NCBI GenBank assembly: GCA_021805205.1
Contig: JAJZFV010000021.1
Span: 1-41,763 of the forward strand
Length of the DNA stretch: 41,763 nt
Direction: 5' to 3'
Source: Actinomycetes bacterium
Lineage (GTDB): Bacteria > Actinomycetota > Acidimicrobiia > Acidimicrobiales > Acidimicrobiaceae
Below, in pieces: positions 26,271-34,601 of this stretch. A program made the position numbers and the translations under genes. The notes beneath the pieces are model-generated. The model was not told where the DNA came from, did not search any database, and saw only the letters and a program-made list of their open reading frames with translations. The number at the start of each line of letters is the position of its first letter. The stretch's first letter is position 1.

Positions 26271-26684
26271 ATGAAAATGCTGAAGGAATTCAAGACCTTT
26301 ATACTGCGTGGAAACGTCGTTGACCTCGCGGTTGGTATAGTAATTGGTGCAGCCTTTGGGGCGGTAGTGACCGCATTAGTCAAAGACTTGATCACTCCGC
26401 TAGTTGGTATTTTAGGCAAATTCAACTTTTCTGCTCTTCACTTTGTGATCAATAAAAGTAACTTCCTAATTGGCGATTTCCTAAATGCGGTTATAAGTTT
26501 TGTAATCTTGGCTGCAGTAATCTTCTTCTTTGTTGTAAAGCCGGTCAACTCTCTGGTCTCAAAGACTAAGAAGAATGCGCCAGTTGCAGATCCAACTACC
26601 AAGAAGTGCCAGTATTGTGCCTCTGAGATCGCTATCGAAGCAACTAGATGCCCCTACTGCACCTCGGACCTAGTAGAGCCGTAG
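26271..26684 (+). CDS. mscL: Large-conductance mechanosensitive channel MscL with C-terminal zinc ribbon
   Basis: Membrane channel that opens under high membrane tension and releases solutes during osmotic downshock. The 137 residues show the short N-terminal helix, TM1 (LAVGIVIGAAFGAVVTALV) and TM2 (LNAVISFVILAAVIFFFVV) followed by a basic KTKK stretch. The last 30 residues add CQYC and CPYC, a CxxC-x10-CxxC zinc ribbon that replaces the usual C-terminal helix bundle. Similar tails occur in other actinobacterial MscL proteins as far as I know. ATG 26271 and ATG 26277 are both possible. It lies next to the osmolyte-related treS/glgE cluster, which is suggestive but not proof of joint function. 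Confidence 0.92.
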   Translation: MKMLKEFKTFILRGNVVDLAVGIVIGAAFGAVVTALVKDLITPLVGILGKFNFSALHFVINKSNFLIGDFLNAVISFVILAAVIFFFVVKPVNSLVSKTKKNAPVADPTTKKCQYCASEIAIEATRCPYCTSDLVEP

Positions 26685-26720
26685 ACATCAGCTAGCTTTT
26701 GCATTCGGTATTTAACTCGA

Positions 26721-26768
26721 AAGTGTTCTAGTAGCCAAGAGGCACTGATTAGAATCACTAGAACGTTT
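26721..26768. repeat. Inverted repeat between mscL and tRNA-Leu, possible terminator
   Basis: 26721-26732 pairs with 26757-26768 over 12 bp with two G-U pairs; the core is GTTCTAGT / ACTAGAAC. The loop is 24 nt. The stem ends in GTTT directly before the first base of the tRNA. It may end mscL transcription or affect tRNA 5' processing. Confidence 0.35.
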
Positions 26769-26853
26769 GCCCGGGTGGCGGAATGGTAGACGCAGGGGGC
26801 TTAAACCCCCCGGACCTGAAAGGGTCATGCGGGTTCGAGTCCCGCCCCGGGTA
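26769..26853 (+). tRNA. tRNA-Leu (anticodon UAA)
   Basis: The 85-nt cloverleaf has a 7-bp acceptor stem, GCCCGGG with CCCGGGT; the first pair is G-U, as in some other leucine tRNAs. The anticodon stem GGGGG/CCCCC encloses loop CTTAAAC, giving anticodon TAA, which reads UUA. A long variable arm (around GACC/GGTC) marks a class II tRNA. The T arm is GCGGG-TTCGAGT-CCCGC. The 3' CCA is not encoded; the discriminator is A. Confidence 0.96.
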
Positions 26854-26971
26854 CGCGTATCCTCTCCTGGTGCAACTTCATTCAAGCTCCTTCGAGGGCT
26901 CTGCTATCGGTTAAATTAGCTGGGCAATCCGTGGCGTAGCTGTTCAAATATCTCTTCTATCATCTGTTTAT

Positions 26972-27889
26972 ATGCAATTGTCACGGATCGCCGCAGATGA
27001 GATATTTGGACCTCTTGGGGATTTCGTTGCCATAGGGGTCGATCTTTCGTCGCAAAGGGGGCCTTCGATTGAGGTCGTTGGAGATGCTTCGAGGGTATTT
27101 TTCCTAGCATCAATCTCCAAGTTAATAAGTTCAGTTGGCCTTCTCGTCGCCTTTGAAGAGGGGTTGTTCGGATACGACTCCGTTGTAGCTCCTTTGCCGA
27201 CTCCGTTAACTGTGGCAGACCTCCTCTCTCATTCTTCGGGACTCCCATTTGACGTTGATGGAGAGGTGACTATCGAGGTGGTCGGGGCGTTGTTGCGCGG
27301 TGAGATCTCGTTCGACCCCTCGTTGGTTGCAAAGCGGCAGACCAAGCGAATCTATTCGAATTTGGGCTTTGAATTGATGTGCTCTTTTGCGGAGGCAAAG
27401 AGCGAGATGTCGCACTACTCCTACCTTCGAGAGGCGATACTTGCTCCCCTTGGAATCTTTTCAATTCGATTAAGCAACGAGAGATTTGAACGTAGTGGTC
27501 CGACAGGTGGTGCAGCTCGCCTCATCGGTAGCGGCGAGGATCTTCTAAAGCTAACACTAGAGCTCTTTAGACCAACACTTTTTCAAAGAGCTACCCTCGA
27601 TTTTGCGGCCTCTGTGCAAAATCCTCTTTTGAGTGGAGTTCTCCCCGGTTTTGGAAGGTACGAGGCGAACGCCTTTGGCCTTGGCGTTGAGATACACGCA
27701 AGTAAGAGTCCTCACTGGATGTCTGATGCCACCTCGGCAGATACCTATGGCCACTTTGGCGCCTCTGGAGTTTTTATTTGGATCGATCCCCACTCCAAGA
27801 GGGGGCTAATCTTTCTGGGCGACCGGGACTTCGGAGCTGATCATCGACGGCTTTGGCCGATTTTATCGGAGCGCTTTGCGCTCTCTTAG
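26972..27889 (+). CDS. Serine beta-lactamase-like (class C / esterase-type) hydrolase
   Basis: Predicted serine hydrolase of the beta-lactamase/penicillin-binding family (Pfam Beta-lactamase), 305 residues. Motif one is S47-I-S-K50, motif two Y128-S-N130, and motif three H261-F-G263 in place of KTG. The HxG form is common in class C-related esterases and peptidases rather than true beta-lactamases. LLSHSSGLP at 84-92 is another family signature. No signal peptide is visible, so a cytoplasmic esterase or amidase is more likely than antibiotic resistance. The ATG at 26972 lacks a ribosome site; TATCAT at 26958-26963 could give a leaderless mRNA. It stands alone between the tRNA and the two-component genes. 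Confidence 0.85.
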   Translation: MQLSRIAADEIFGPLGDFVAIGVDLSSQRGPSIEVVGDASRVFFLASISKLISSVGLLVAFEEGLFGYDSVVAPLPTPLTVADLLSHSSGLPFDVDGEVTIEVVGALLRGEISFDPSLVAKRQTKRIYSNLGFELMCSFAEAKSEMSHYSYLREAILAPLGIFSIRLSNERFERSGPTGGAARLIGSGEDLLKLTLELFRPTLFQRATLDFAASVQNPLLSGVLPGFGRYEANAFGLGVEIHASKSPHWMSDATSADTYGHFGASGVFIWIDPHSKRGLIFLGDRDFGADHRRLWPILSERFALS

Positions 27890-27974
27890 ATCAATTGCCG
27901 TTGCTTCGATAGCAAACTACCTCACTATGGTATTTTACAAAGGGTGCTTGCCATTGAAAGTTAGAGGAGCTATC

Positions 27975-28670
27975 GTGGCTGATTCAAGGCGTATTTTAGT
28001 CGTGGACGACGAACCCGTTATCGTCGACCTAGTCCGTACCGCCCTCGAGGATCCAGAGACCCTTATCCGTTCCTGTGGTACCGGACAGAGTGCCATAGAT
28101 GTAGCTACAACGATGATTCCAGATCTTATAATCCTTGACGTCATGTTGCCGGATATGGACGGCTTCGAGGTGCTAGAGAGGATTAAGGCGAACTGGAGAA
28201 CCACATCGGTGCCGGTACTTTACCTTTCGGCTCGCCGAGAGGTTGATGACAGAATCTATGGTTTGAGGTTAGGTGGTACGGACTACGTAGTCAAGCCTTT
28301 TGAGGTAGAGGAGCTCCGGGCCCGTGTAAATACAATTCTGAGCCGAACCATGAGGGTGGCTGCACCGGCCGAGAGCTTGAAGGTAGGTGATTTAGTCGTC
28401 GACTTGACTCGACAAGAGGTCAGTCGTGGCGGAGTCTCGATCGATTTGACTCCAGCGGAGTACCGCCTTCTCACTTATCTCATGATCAATGCCAACCAGG
28501 TGGTGACCAGGGCGCAAATTCGAGACACCCTCTGGGACGATGAAGTGGAAGATGCAGCCAATCAAATTGCGGTCTATATCAGCTATCTCCGCAGAAAGAT
28601 AGATGCAACTGGAACTGCGATGATCCGTACCATTCGAGGCGTTGGATATTCAATTAGGGCTCCCCATTGA
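27975..28670 (+). CDS. OmpR/PhoB-type response regulator
   Basis: DNA-binding response regulator of 231 residues. The receiver domain has the acidic pair D11/D12, the phospho-acceptor D55 in LIILDVMLPD, S85 and K107 in VVKPFE. The C-terminal winged helix shows DLTPAEYRLLTYLM and the IRTIRGVGYSI strand. The frame is open from 27876, overlapping the hydrolase gene, but GTG 27975 has AGAGGAG five nt upstream and begins MADSRRILVVDDEP, the normal start. It overlaps the histidine kinase gene by 4 nt, so the two form one system. It probably controls the export cluster that follows, which is inference from position. Confidence 0.95.
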   Translation: MADSRRILVVDDEPVIVDLVRTALEDPETLIRSCGTGQSAIDVATTMIPDLIILDVMLPDMDGFEVLERIKANWRTTSVPVLYLSARREVDDRIYGLRLGGTDYVVKPFEVEELRARVNTILSRTMRVAAPAESLKVGDLVVDLTRQEVSRGGVSIDLTPAEYRLLTYLMINANQVVTRAQIRDTLWDDEVEDAANQIAVYISYLRRKIDATGTAMIRTIRGVGYSIRAPH

Positions 28671-30208
28671 AGCTGAGGTTTCGTCGCTCCTTGGGGGATG
28701 TGAAGGGAACTTTGAAGAGAAGGATCTCTTCATTTCTCCTGGTTTCAGTGGTGGTTGCGGTTGGATCCCTCGATGTAGCCTCATTCTTAGTAGAGTCCAA
28801 TTACTTGAATAACACAGACAAAACACGGCTCATTAGCTCTAGTTTTATCGTTACCCGAACCCTACTTGCTGACTACGAGAGTAACACCCTAAGCGCTACT
28901 ACTAACGTTTCCAAACCTGCGTTGGTAAGCTCCGGTAGTAATGTGCCTCCTATTCCGCGCTCACGGGGTGCACTTTTTTCATCCGGGGCAACGCCGCGAG
29001 GTTCCCGAATTCCAAGTGGAACCTGCGCCTTTCTTTATTCGATGAGTGGTCGATACCTAGGCAGTTTGACATTTGGTCTTTCAGAGCCATCCAGTCGACT
29101 ACCACCTTTGAATGAGATCTCCTCGAAGACTCTGAAGAGTTACCTCGAGCGTGGCTTCTTTGTCATAGGTTCTAACGACCGTTCACTTCCCTATCTTGGA
29201 CTTGCGCGCAGCCTTACACAAAGTAGGGGGTATGTGATAATTGCGCTTCCAGTCGCCGATGCTCGATCGACCCTTACAACTCTTGCCATAACTGAGTTGG
29301 CAGCAACGTTATTGATCGTTGGAGTGCTACTTCTTGCGGCAAGCGTCGTTGTCGGTCGCGAAGTTCTGCCGCTAGAGCGGTTATCGGCTGTAGCAGAGGA
29401 GGTTTCGAAGGGCAACCTAGGTGTAAGAGTTGATATCGAGAGCAATAGCAGAGAGGTCGAGAGCTTGGTCAAATCTTTCAACTCGATGGTGAGCGCTCTT
29501 GAAGGACAATTTAGGGCCAGGGAGGAGGCATCGATATCCCTGCGCGAGTTCATGGCTTCTGCCAGCCATGAACTAGGAACACCACTCACTGCTATCCTCG
29601 GCTTTTCAGAGATTCTGCTCGAACGCGATCTAGGTGACAAAGAAGAGGCGTCGATCGTCAATAGGATTCACGAAGAGGCACTGAGATTAAATCTCTTAGT
29701 CTCTGATCTTTTGAATATCTCTAAGTTCGACAAGCCCAAACCCCTGGACTTCGAGGTAATTGAACTTGGTGAATTTCTCTTCGACATAGTGGAATCGTAT
29801 CGGCTTCGGGAGCCGACGGTAACTTTACTCTCTGATATTCAGAGTGAAGTTTACGTAAGGGGGGATCGACTTCGACTGCGCGAGGTTCTTGACAATTTCT
29901 TCACAAATTCTCTTCGTCACAGCGGCCTAGCTACGGGTCTGGTCATTGAGGTGACCTTATTAGAAGAGGGTGCAGAGGCGTTTGTAATATTTCATGACAA
30001 TGGAGTTGGTATCTCCGATGCCCTCGCCCCTCAGATCTTCAAGCCGTTCATTCGTGGTGATAGGAGCAGGGGAGGTAGCAAGGTGGGTTCGGGCCTTGGA
30101 CTATCGATTGCGGAACGGATTATCATTTCCCACGGTGGGCGAATTACTTGTGAACCAGACGATGGTGCTACCTTTGTCCTTCGTCTCCCGGTAACACGTT
30201 GGCCCTAG
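28667..30208 (+). CDS. Membrane sensor histidine kinase
   Basis: 513 residues, partner of the response regulator. TM1 is near residues 20-42 and TM2 near 207-230. Between them is an extracellular domain of about 165 residues rich in serine and proline, with no family that I recognise. A HAMP domain follows TM2. The phospho-acceptor is H301 in ASASHELGTPL, with G where most kinases have R or K. The ATPase domain has VLDNFFTNSLRHS (N box), DNGVGIS (G1), FKPFIRG (F) and GSGLGLSIAE (G2). Start TTG 28667 overlaps the TGA of the regulator (ATTGA). A likely terminator follows at 30237. Confidence 0.94.
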   Translation: MKLRFRRSLGDVKGTLKRRISSFLLVSVVVAVGSLDVASFLVESNYLNNTDKTRLISSSFIVTRTLLADYESNTLSATTNVSKPALVSSGSNVPPIPRSRGALFSSGATPRGSRIPSGTCAFLYSMSGRYLGSLTFGLSEPSSRLPPLNEISSKTLKSYLERGFFVIGSNDRSLPYLGLARSLTQSRGYVIIALPVADARSTLTTLAITELAATLLIVGVLLLAASVVVGREVLPLERLSAVAEEVSKGNLGVRVDIESNSREVESLVKSFNSMVSALEGQFRAREEASISLREFMASASHELGTPLTAILGFSEILLERDLGDKEEASIVNRIHEEALRLNLLVSDLLNISKFDKPKPLDFEVIELGEFLFDIVESYRLREPTVTLLSDIQSEVYVRGDRLRLREVLDNFFTNSLRHSGLATGLVIEVTLLEEGAEAFVIFHDNGVGISDALAPQIFKPFIRGDRSRGGSKVGSGLGLSIAERIIISHGGRITCEPDDGATFVLRLPVTRWP

Positions 30209-30516
30209 AAGGGTGCAATACCTTTCTATGAAAGATATGTCGTTCAAGTAAACGATATTTTTCTTCCATAATTTATTGGGTTCTACAATCGCTTTTGTGA
30301 CTGGAAATTTAAGGTAAAAGTCCTTGCAGAATAGGTCTTCGATCGTAAAAGAGGGCCTCCTCGGGAGATAGCCTTCACCTTCGACACCGTCAATTTAAGT
30401 AATTTACACAGAAATGCGCTAGGGAGCCTTAAGGATGTTCAATTTTGATATCTCCGGGGCATGTTTGGCTTTTAGCCACTTTGCGATTCAGCTGAATACT
30501 TAGAGGGTGTCTTTAA
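30209..30516. other. 308-nt non-coding gap before the export cluster
   Basis: No gene is seen here. It holds a terminator-like hairpin at 30237-30265, a short GGCT-TTT-AGCC hairpin around 30469, and the GAGGG ribosome site of the next gene. The gap is long enough for a regulated promoter, plausibly the target of the adjacent response regulator, but I cannot mark clear -35/-10 boxes or repeated regulator half-sites. Confidence 0.5.
30237..30265 (+). terminator. Probable intrinsic terminator of the two-component operon
   Basis: ATGTCGTT (30237-30244) pairs with AACGATAT (30251-30258) over 8 bp with one G-U pair and a 6-nt loop, followed by TTTTCTT. The stem is A+T-rich, so it may be weak. It lies 28 nt after the kinase stop. 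Confidence 0.5.
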
Positions 30517-31731
30517 ATGGAAGATGGTAAAAATCGACGAGCTAGAAGAACAACGACCTTTGGCGCCGTCGTGGCGTTGCTGGTGGTCTCGAACCTTGCC
30601 ACGTGGTATTTGACTAAGCGCACTACGGCTAAAGGTGCTAACGGAACGCCGATAATCAAAACGTCAACTGTTTTGCAGACGGTCTCCACTGGAACTATCT
30701 CTCGAACCGTTGCCACCACCGGGACCGTAGAGCCAGGCGATAGCGCAGACGTCAACTTTGCTGTTGCAGGAAGAGTGACTGCGGTGAATGTAAAGGTTGG
30801 CCAGAGCGTTACAGCCGGTCAATCGCTGGCAACCGTAGATTCGACCACGCTAGCTGCGACCCTAAACTTGGATCAAGCGACGCTGGCTAACGACCAAGCT
30901 CAACTTACCACAGACCAGACAAACTCTGCATCGGCGCAACAGATCGCCGCCGATAACGCCGCTATCGCCGCTGCGCAAACGCAGGTATCTAATGCTCAGG
31001 CCTCATTGAGTGATGCCAATTTGACCGCACCGATTGCTGGAACTGTAACCGCTGTCAACCTATCAGTTGGACAACAGGTAAATGGAAACGGGACCAGCGC
31101 CTCGGCTGGGGGCGCTGGAGGAGGGGCTAACTCTTCCACCTCAAGTGCTAGTTCGTTGAGTGCCCAGTTTTCCATAATCGCTACAAATTCATATACTGTG
31201 ACTGCGTCGGTTACCTCGGCACAGGTAGGGCAGATTCAAAGTGGAGATCAGGCGACGATTACGGTACCTGGTTCGCCGACGGTGGCCTATGGCGTCGTTT
31301 CTTCGGTAGGGCTAGTCGCCTCTACTACTTCCGGGGTCTCTTCTTTTCCTGTTACCATTGACGTAACCGGTACCCCATCGGGCCTCTACGCCGGCCTTTC
31401 GGCCGATGTCTCAATTGTTACACAGGTTGTTCAAGATGCGATTCTGGTTCCATCAACTGCACTTTCGGTTTCTGGTTCCCAAGAGGTACTCTCCCTCGAC
31501 CAAAACGGAAATAAAGTTCCGACCGCCGTTACTACTGGAGTGACCTCTGGCGGACAGACGCAGATTCTCTCCGGAGTCACAGCCGGACAAAAGATATGGG
31601 TAACGAGATTAACTATTAATGGAGTGGCGATCGGTGTCGGAGCTAGAGCGGGAAGAGGCGGCTTCGGTAGAGCAGGTGGCTTTGGAGGAGCAGGCGGCTT
31701 TGGTGGCGGCTTTGGTGGAGGTCTCGGCTGA
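30517..31731 (+). CDS. Membrane fusion protein / RND-type adaptor (MacA-like) with Gly/Phe tail
   Basis: Adaptor subunit of an ABC export complex, 404 residues. An N-terminal membrane anchor lies near 14-33. The barrel-sandwich (lipoyl-like) halves are visible as AGRVTAVNVKVGQSVTAGQSL and LTAPIAGTVTAVNLSVGQQV. Between them is an unusually short coiled-coil hairpin. The beta-barrel and membrane-proximal domains follow. The last 30 residues are a low-complexity tail made of GGFG, AGGF and GGGFGG units, not typical of MacA. ATG 30517 has GAGGG upstream. Its stop overlaps the ATPase start by one base, so translation is coupled. The exported substrate is unknown. Confidence 0.9.
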   Translation: MEDGKNRRARRTTTFGAVVALLVVSNLATWYLTKRTTAKGANGTPIIKTSTVLQTVSTGTISRTVATTGTVEPGDSADVNFAVAGRVTAVNVKVGQSVTAGQSLATVDSTTLAATLNLDQATLANDQAQLTTDQTNSASAQQIAADNAAIAAAQTQVSNAQASLSDANLTAPIAGTVTAVNLSVGQQVNGNGTSASAGGAGGGANSSTSSASSLSAQFSIIATNSYTVTASVTSAQVGQIQSGDQATITVPGSPTVAYGVVSSVGLVASTTSGVSSFPVTIDVTGTPSGLYAGLSADVSIVTQVVQDAILVPSTALSVSGSQEVLSLDQNGNKVPTAVTTGVTSGGQTQILSGVTAGQKIWVTRLTINGVAIGVGARAGRGGFGRAGGFGGAGGFGGGFGGGLG

Positions 31732-32495
31732 TGAAGCTCGACGATGACGATAGCTCTCTGTCAATGGCGCTGCAACAGGAATCAGATAATAAGGCAAAAA
31801 TGAAGCCGGTGATCTTTGTCGATGAGATTAGGAAGGTCTACGACAGCGGCGCGGTAAAGGTTGAGGCGCTTCGAGGTGTAAGTTTCCAGATCGAAAAGGG
31901 AGAGTTTGTAGCAATCATCGGACCGTCAGGCTCAGGCAAGTCGACGCTTATGCACATATTGGGCTGCCTCGACGTTCCGACCTCAGGTCGATTTGAACTG
32001 GCCGGCGAAGATGTGTCGAGGATGAATGAGGAGGAGCTTGCTGCGGTGCGTAACCGACGAATCGGATTTGTATTTCAGCAATTTAACCTGCTCCCATCGC
32101 TAAATGCCTGGAAGAATGTGGAGTTACCTCTGATCTATGCTGGGGTTGATGCAACTCGTCGAAAGGCGATGGCTATCGCGGCGCTAAGTCGAGTTGGATT
32201 GGGCGATAGGATCTCCCACCGTCCAGGAGAGTTGTCAGGTGGTCAGCAGCAGCGGGTCGCAATTGCGAGAGCTCTCGTCACTAATCCCGCCTTGATATTA
32301 GCCGATGAGCCGAGCGGTAACCTCGACTCTAAGGCCGCTACTGACGTACTTGGTCTTTTCAAAGAGCTGCACCAAAGTGGAAGGACGATCGTTCTTATTA
32401 CTCACGACCGTGAGGTAGCGGCACAGGCGGAACGCACCATTGCAATCCGTGATGGTCTGATCGGAACATCTTTGGAAGAAGGTGGCTCGAGATGA
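31731..32495 (+). CDS. ABC transporter ATPase (MacB/LolD type)
   Basis: Cytoplasmic ATPase, 254 residues, that powers the adjacent permease. Walker A is GPSGSGKST at 64-72, the Q-loop lies in [12 protein letters not shown], the signature is LSGGQQQR, Walker B is [12 protein letters not shown] and the switch histidine is in LITHD. This [13 protein letters not shown] pattern is typical of the MacB/LolD/FtsE group. It has an acidic N-terminal extension of about 25 residues; ATG 31800 (M24) is a possible alternative start. The gene overlaps the adaptor gene by 1 nt and the permease gene by 4 nt. Here ATPase and permease are separate, unlike the fused E. coli MacB. Confidence 0.95.
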   Translation: MKLDDDDSSLSMALQQESDNKAKMKPVIFVDEIRKVYDSGAVKVEALRGVSFQIEKGEFVAIIGPSGSGKSTLMHILGCLDVPTSGRFELAGEDVSRMNEEELAAVRNRRIGFVFQQFNLLPSLNAWKNVELPLIYAGVDATRRKAMAIAALSRVGLGDRISHRPGELSGGQQQRVAIARALVTNPALILADEPSGNLDSKAATDVLGLFKELHQSGRTIVLITHDREVAAQAERTIAIRDGLIGTSLEEGGSR

Positions 32496-33736
32496 ACTTC
32501 CTTGAGACGTTAAAGACAGGAGTCTCGTCGATTCTCACCCATCGCCTTCGATCGATCTTGACGATATTAGGGGTGATGATTGGTATCACCGCGGTGACTT
32601 TGACGGTTGGGCTTGGGCAAGGGGCACAGGGGCAAGTTGCCTCAGAGATCAGCTCATTGGGTACCAACCTGTTAACTGTTACCCCCGGTAGTACCACCTC
32701 GGCAGCGGGTATCCGAGGGGGCTTCGGCTCTGCCTCGACGCTCACCCTTTCGGATGCAAATGCTCTATCAAATCCAATCGTAGCTCCAGATATCCAAGCG
32801 GTAGCAGCTACTAACACTAGGAGCGGAACCTTAGTGGCGGGAAACAATAACTGGACCACCTCGGTTGTTGGAACCTTTCCGACTTGGCTTGGTGTGCGTG
32901 GCAGATCGATAACCCAAGGTAGGTTCCTTTCAGCGTCCGATATCGCTAATCAAAGTAATGTCGTTGTTTTGGGGTCGGTGACCGCGGCCGAACTCTTTGG
33001 CGGGCGTGATCCAGTGGGTCAAAGCGTCAATATCGATGGGGTGCCGATGACGGTAATAGGTATTCTAAATACGGTCGGCTCCTCTAGTTCGGCTTCTGCC
33101 ACCTCTAGCCTCGATGATCAAGCGGTAGTGCCATTTACTACTTTGGCAGATGAGATAGTTGGTGGTCCAAACCGTGACAGTCTGTCGTCGATATTAATTG
33201 AGGCACGAAGTGCTTCGTCATTGAGCGCCGCCTATCAAGAGGCAGATGCGGAGTTGTTAGCGCTCCATGGAATCACCCTTGCCGCAGATGCTGACTTTTC
33301 TATCCAGTCGCAGCAGTCGGTGTTGTCAACTGCAACATCGGTCGATAAGACCCTAACTATCCTCCTCGGTGGGGTTGCTGCGATCTCGCTATTAGTTGGT
33401 GGGATTGGGGTTATGAACATAATGTTGGTCTCGGTTACTGAACGGATAAGGGAGATAGGGCTGAGAAAGGCTTTGGGTGCGACTCCACGGGTAATTAGGA
33501 GGCAGTTTCTCATTGAAGCTTCGATCTTGGGTTTGGTTGGTGGGTTGATTGGGGTAGCGCTCGGCATCGCTGGAGCGGTAATTTTGCCCCACTTCATCTC
33601 GAATCCGATAAAGTTATCGATCCCAGCGATGGCTGGCGCCCTAGTTGTGGCGGTTGGAATTGGCGTTGGCTTCGGGGTATATCCAGCTGGAAGGGCGGCA
33701 AATCTGCCTCCTATCGATGCCCTCCGCAGTGAATAA
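32492..33736 (+). CDS. ABC transporter permease, MacB/FtsX family
   Basis: Four-TM permease of 414 residues. TM1 is near 18-43 (SILTILGVMIGITAVTL), followed by a large extracellular MacB periplasmic core-like domain, then three TM segments near 286-310, 335-362 and 375-400. The cytoplasmic loop VTERIREIGLRKALGA is the classic MacB/FtsX signature. The extracellular domain carries RGGFGSAS near residue 75, which recalls the glycine/phenylalanine motifs of the neighbouring adaptors. Its ATG overlaps the ATPase stop by 4 nt (ATGA). It probably exports or extracts a hydrophobic or peptide substrate by mechanotransmission, as known for MacB; the substrate here is unknown. Confidence 0.93.
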   Translation: MNFLETLKTGVSSILTHRLRSILTILGVMIGITAVTLTVGLGQGAQGQVASEISSLGTNLLTVTPGSTTSAAGIRGGFGSASTLTLSDANALSNPIVAPDIQAVAATNTRSGTLVAGNNNWTTSVVGTFPTWLGVRGRSITQGRFLSASDIANQSNVVVLGSVTAAELFGGRDPVGQSVNIDGVPMTVIGILNTVGSSSSASATSSLDDQAVVPFTTLADEIVGGPNRDSLSSILIEARSASSLSAAYQEADAELLALHGITLAADADFSIQSQQSVLSTATSVDKTLTILLGGVAAISLLVGGIGVMNIMLVSVTERIREIGLRKALGATPRVIRRQFLIEASILGLVGGLIGVALGIAGAVILPHFISNPIKLSIPAMAGALVVAVGIGVGFGVYPAGRAANLPPIDALRSE

Positions 33737-33782
33737 AGCTTTTGTCGTCACATCAATGGATTTGGATTTTAGGAGACAATAG

Positions 33783-34601
33783 ATGAAATATAACAAGACT
33801 TATGTGATTGCCGTCGGGCTCGGAGCTCTCCTAAGCGCCTGTGGCAATTCGGTAACTGCGATATCAGCACCTAGCACTTCGGTAGTTGCCTCGACGTCGA
33901 ACTCTAACCCAACGCCAAATACAGGGGCTGGAGCTACGGTTCCTGGAGCTTTTGGAACAATCGCTTCTGTAAGTGGTACCACCTTGGAAGTTCAGAACCC
34001 TACAACGGGTCAAACTACAGTTACCTACAGCTCTACCACTATTTTGACTAAAACCGTGTCGGCGTCGGCGTCGGCGCTAGTAGCTGGGGTCTGCATTACC
34101 GCAGTTGGAACTCCAACGACTCCAAGCTCAACCTCTGGATCGTTCTTTGGTAGGCCGGTTACTGCTACTTCTGTTACCCTTAGTCAGCCAACAAATGGAA
34201 AGTGCAGTCTTGGAAATGGCGTTGGCGGATTTGGAGGACGCAGATCACATGGAGGAGCATCTGGGGCGGCTAGATTTCGAGGTGGCGCAAACTTTGCGGT
34301 GGCATCTGGGGTGGTCTCTTCCGTTGCCAACGGAGTGGCACAAGTAACAGCCACCAATAGGTCGACTGAATCGACGGTAGTGATCCCGGTTACCTTGACT
34401 TCGACAACTACCTATCTTGAGCGCACCGCAGCATCGGCATCAGATCTCGTAGTTGGCCAATGTGCTCGGGCGGTAGGTGCTATGAACTCTATAGGAGCCG
34501 TCGCAGCTACCAGGATCGCAATCTCGGCGCCAACTGCAAATGGCTGTCTTCCTGCGGGTAGATTTGGCTTCGGTGCACCGCAGGGAGGTTCCCTTGGCTA
34601 A
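33783..34601 (+). CDS. Secreted lipoprotein with two DUF5666-like repeats
   Basis: 272 residues. The N-terminus has a lysine, a hydrophobic core and lipobox LSAC near residue 20, so it should be a lipid-anchored extracellular protein. Two related domains follow, one at about 58-140 (GTIASVSGTTLEV, then LVAGVCITAVG) and one at about 174-250 (GVVSSVANGVAQV, then LVVGQCARAVG). Their layout matches DUF5666 domains. A Gly/Arg/Phe-rich linker (GGFGGRRSHGG) separates them and another closes the protein (GRFGFGAPQGG). ATG 33783 follows AGGAGA. It sits between the permease and the second adaptor, so it is probably part of the export complex or its substrate. Confidence 0.75.
   Translation: MKYNKTYVIAVGLGALLSACGNSVTAISAPSTSVVASTSNSNPTPNTGAGATVPGAFGTIASVSGTTLEVQNPTTGQTTVTYSSTTILTKTVSASASALVAGVCITAVGTPTTPSSTSGSFFGRPVTATSVTLSQPTNGKCSLGNGVGGFGGRRSHGGASGAARFRGGANFAVASGVVSSVANGVAQVTATNRSTESTVVIPVTLTSTTTYLERTAASASDLVVGQCARAVGAMNSIGAVAATRIAISAPTANGCLPAGRFGFGAPQGGSLG

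Noticed and set aside
26972..27889. True beta-lactamase giving antibiotic resistance
   Set aside because: The third motif is HFG rather than KTG and no signal peptide is visible; an esterase or peptidase-like hydrolase is more likely.
27876..27974. N-terminal extension of the response regulator
   Set aside because: It overlaps the hydrolase gene and adds 33 unrelated residues; GTG 27975 has a strong ribosome site and the canonical receiver start.
31630..31730. CRISPR-like or tandem DNA repeat
   Set aside because: The periodicity comes from glycine/phenylalanine codons in the protein tail; there are no spacers and no cas genes in the window.
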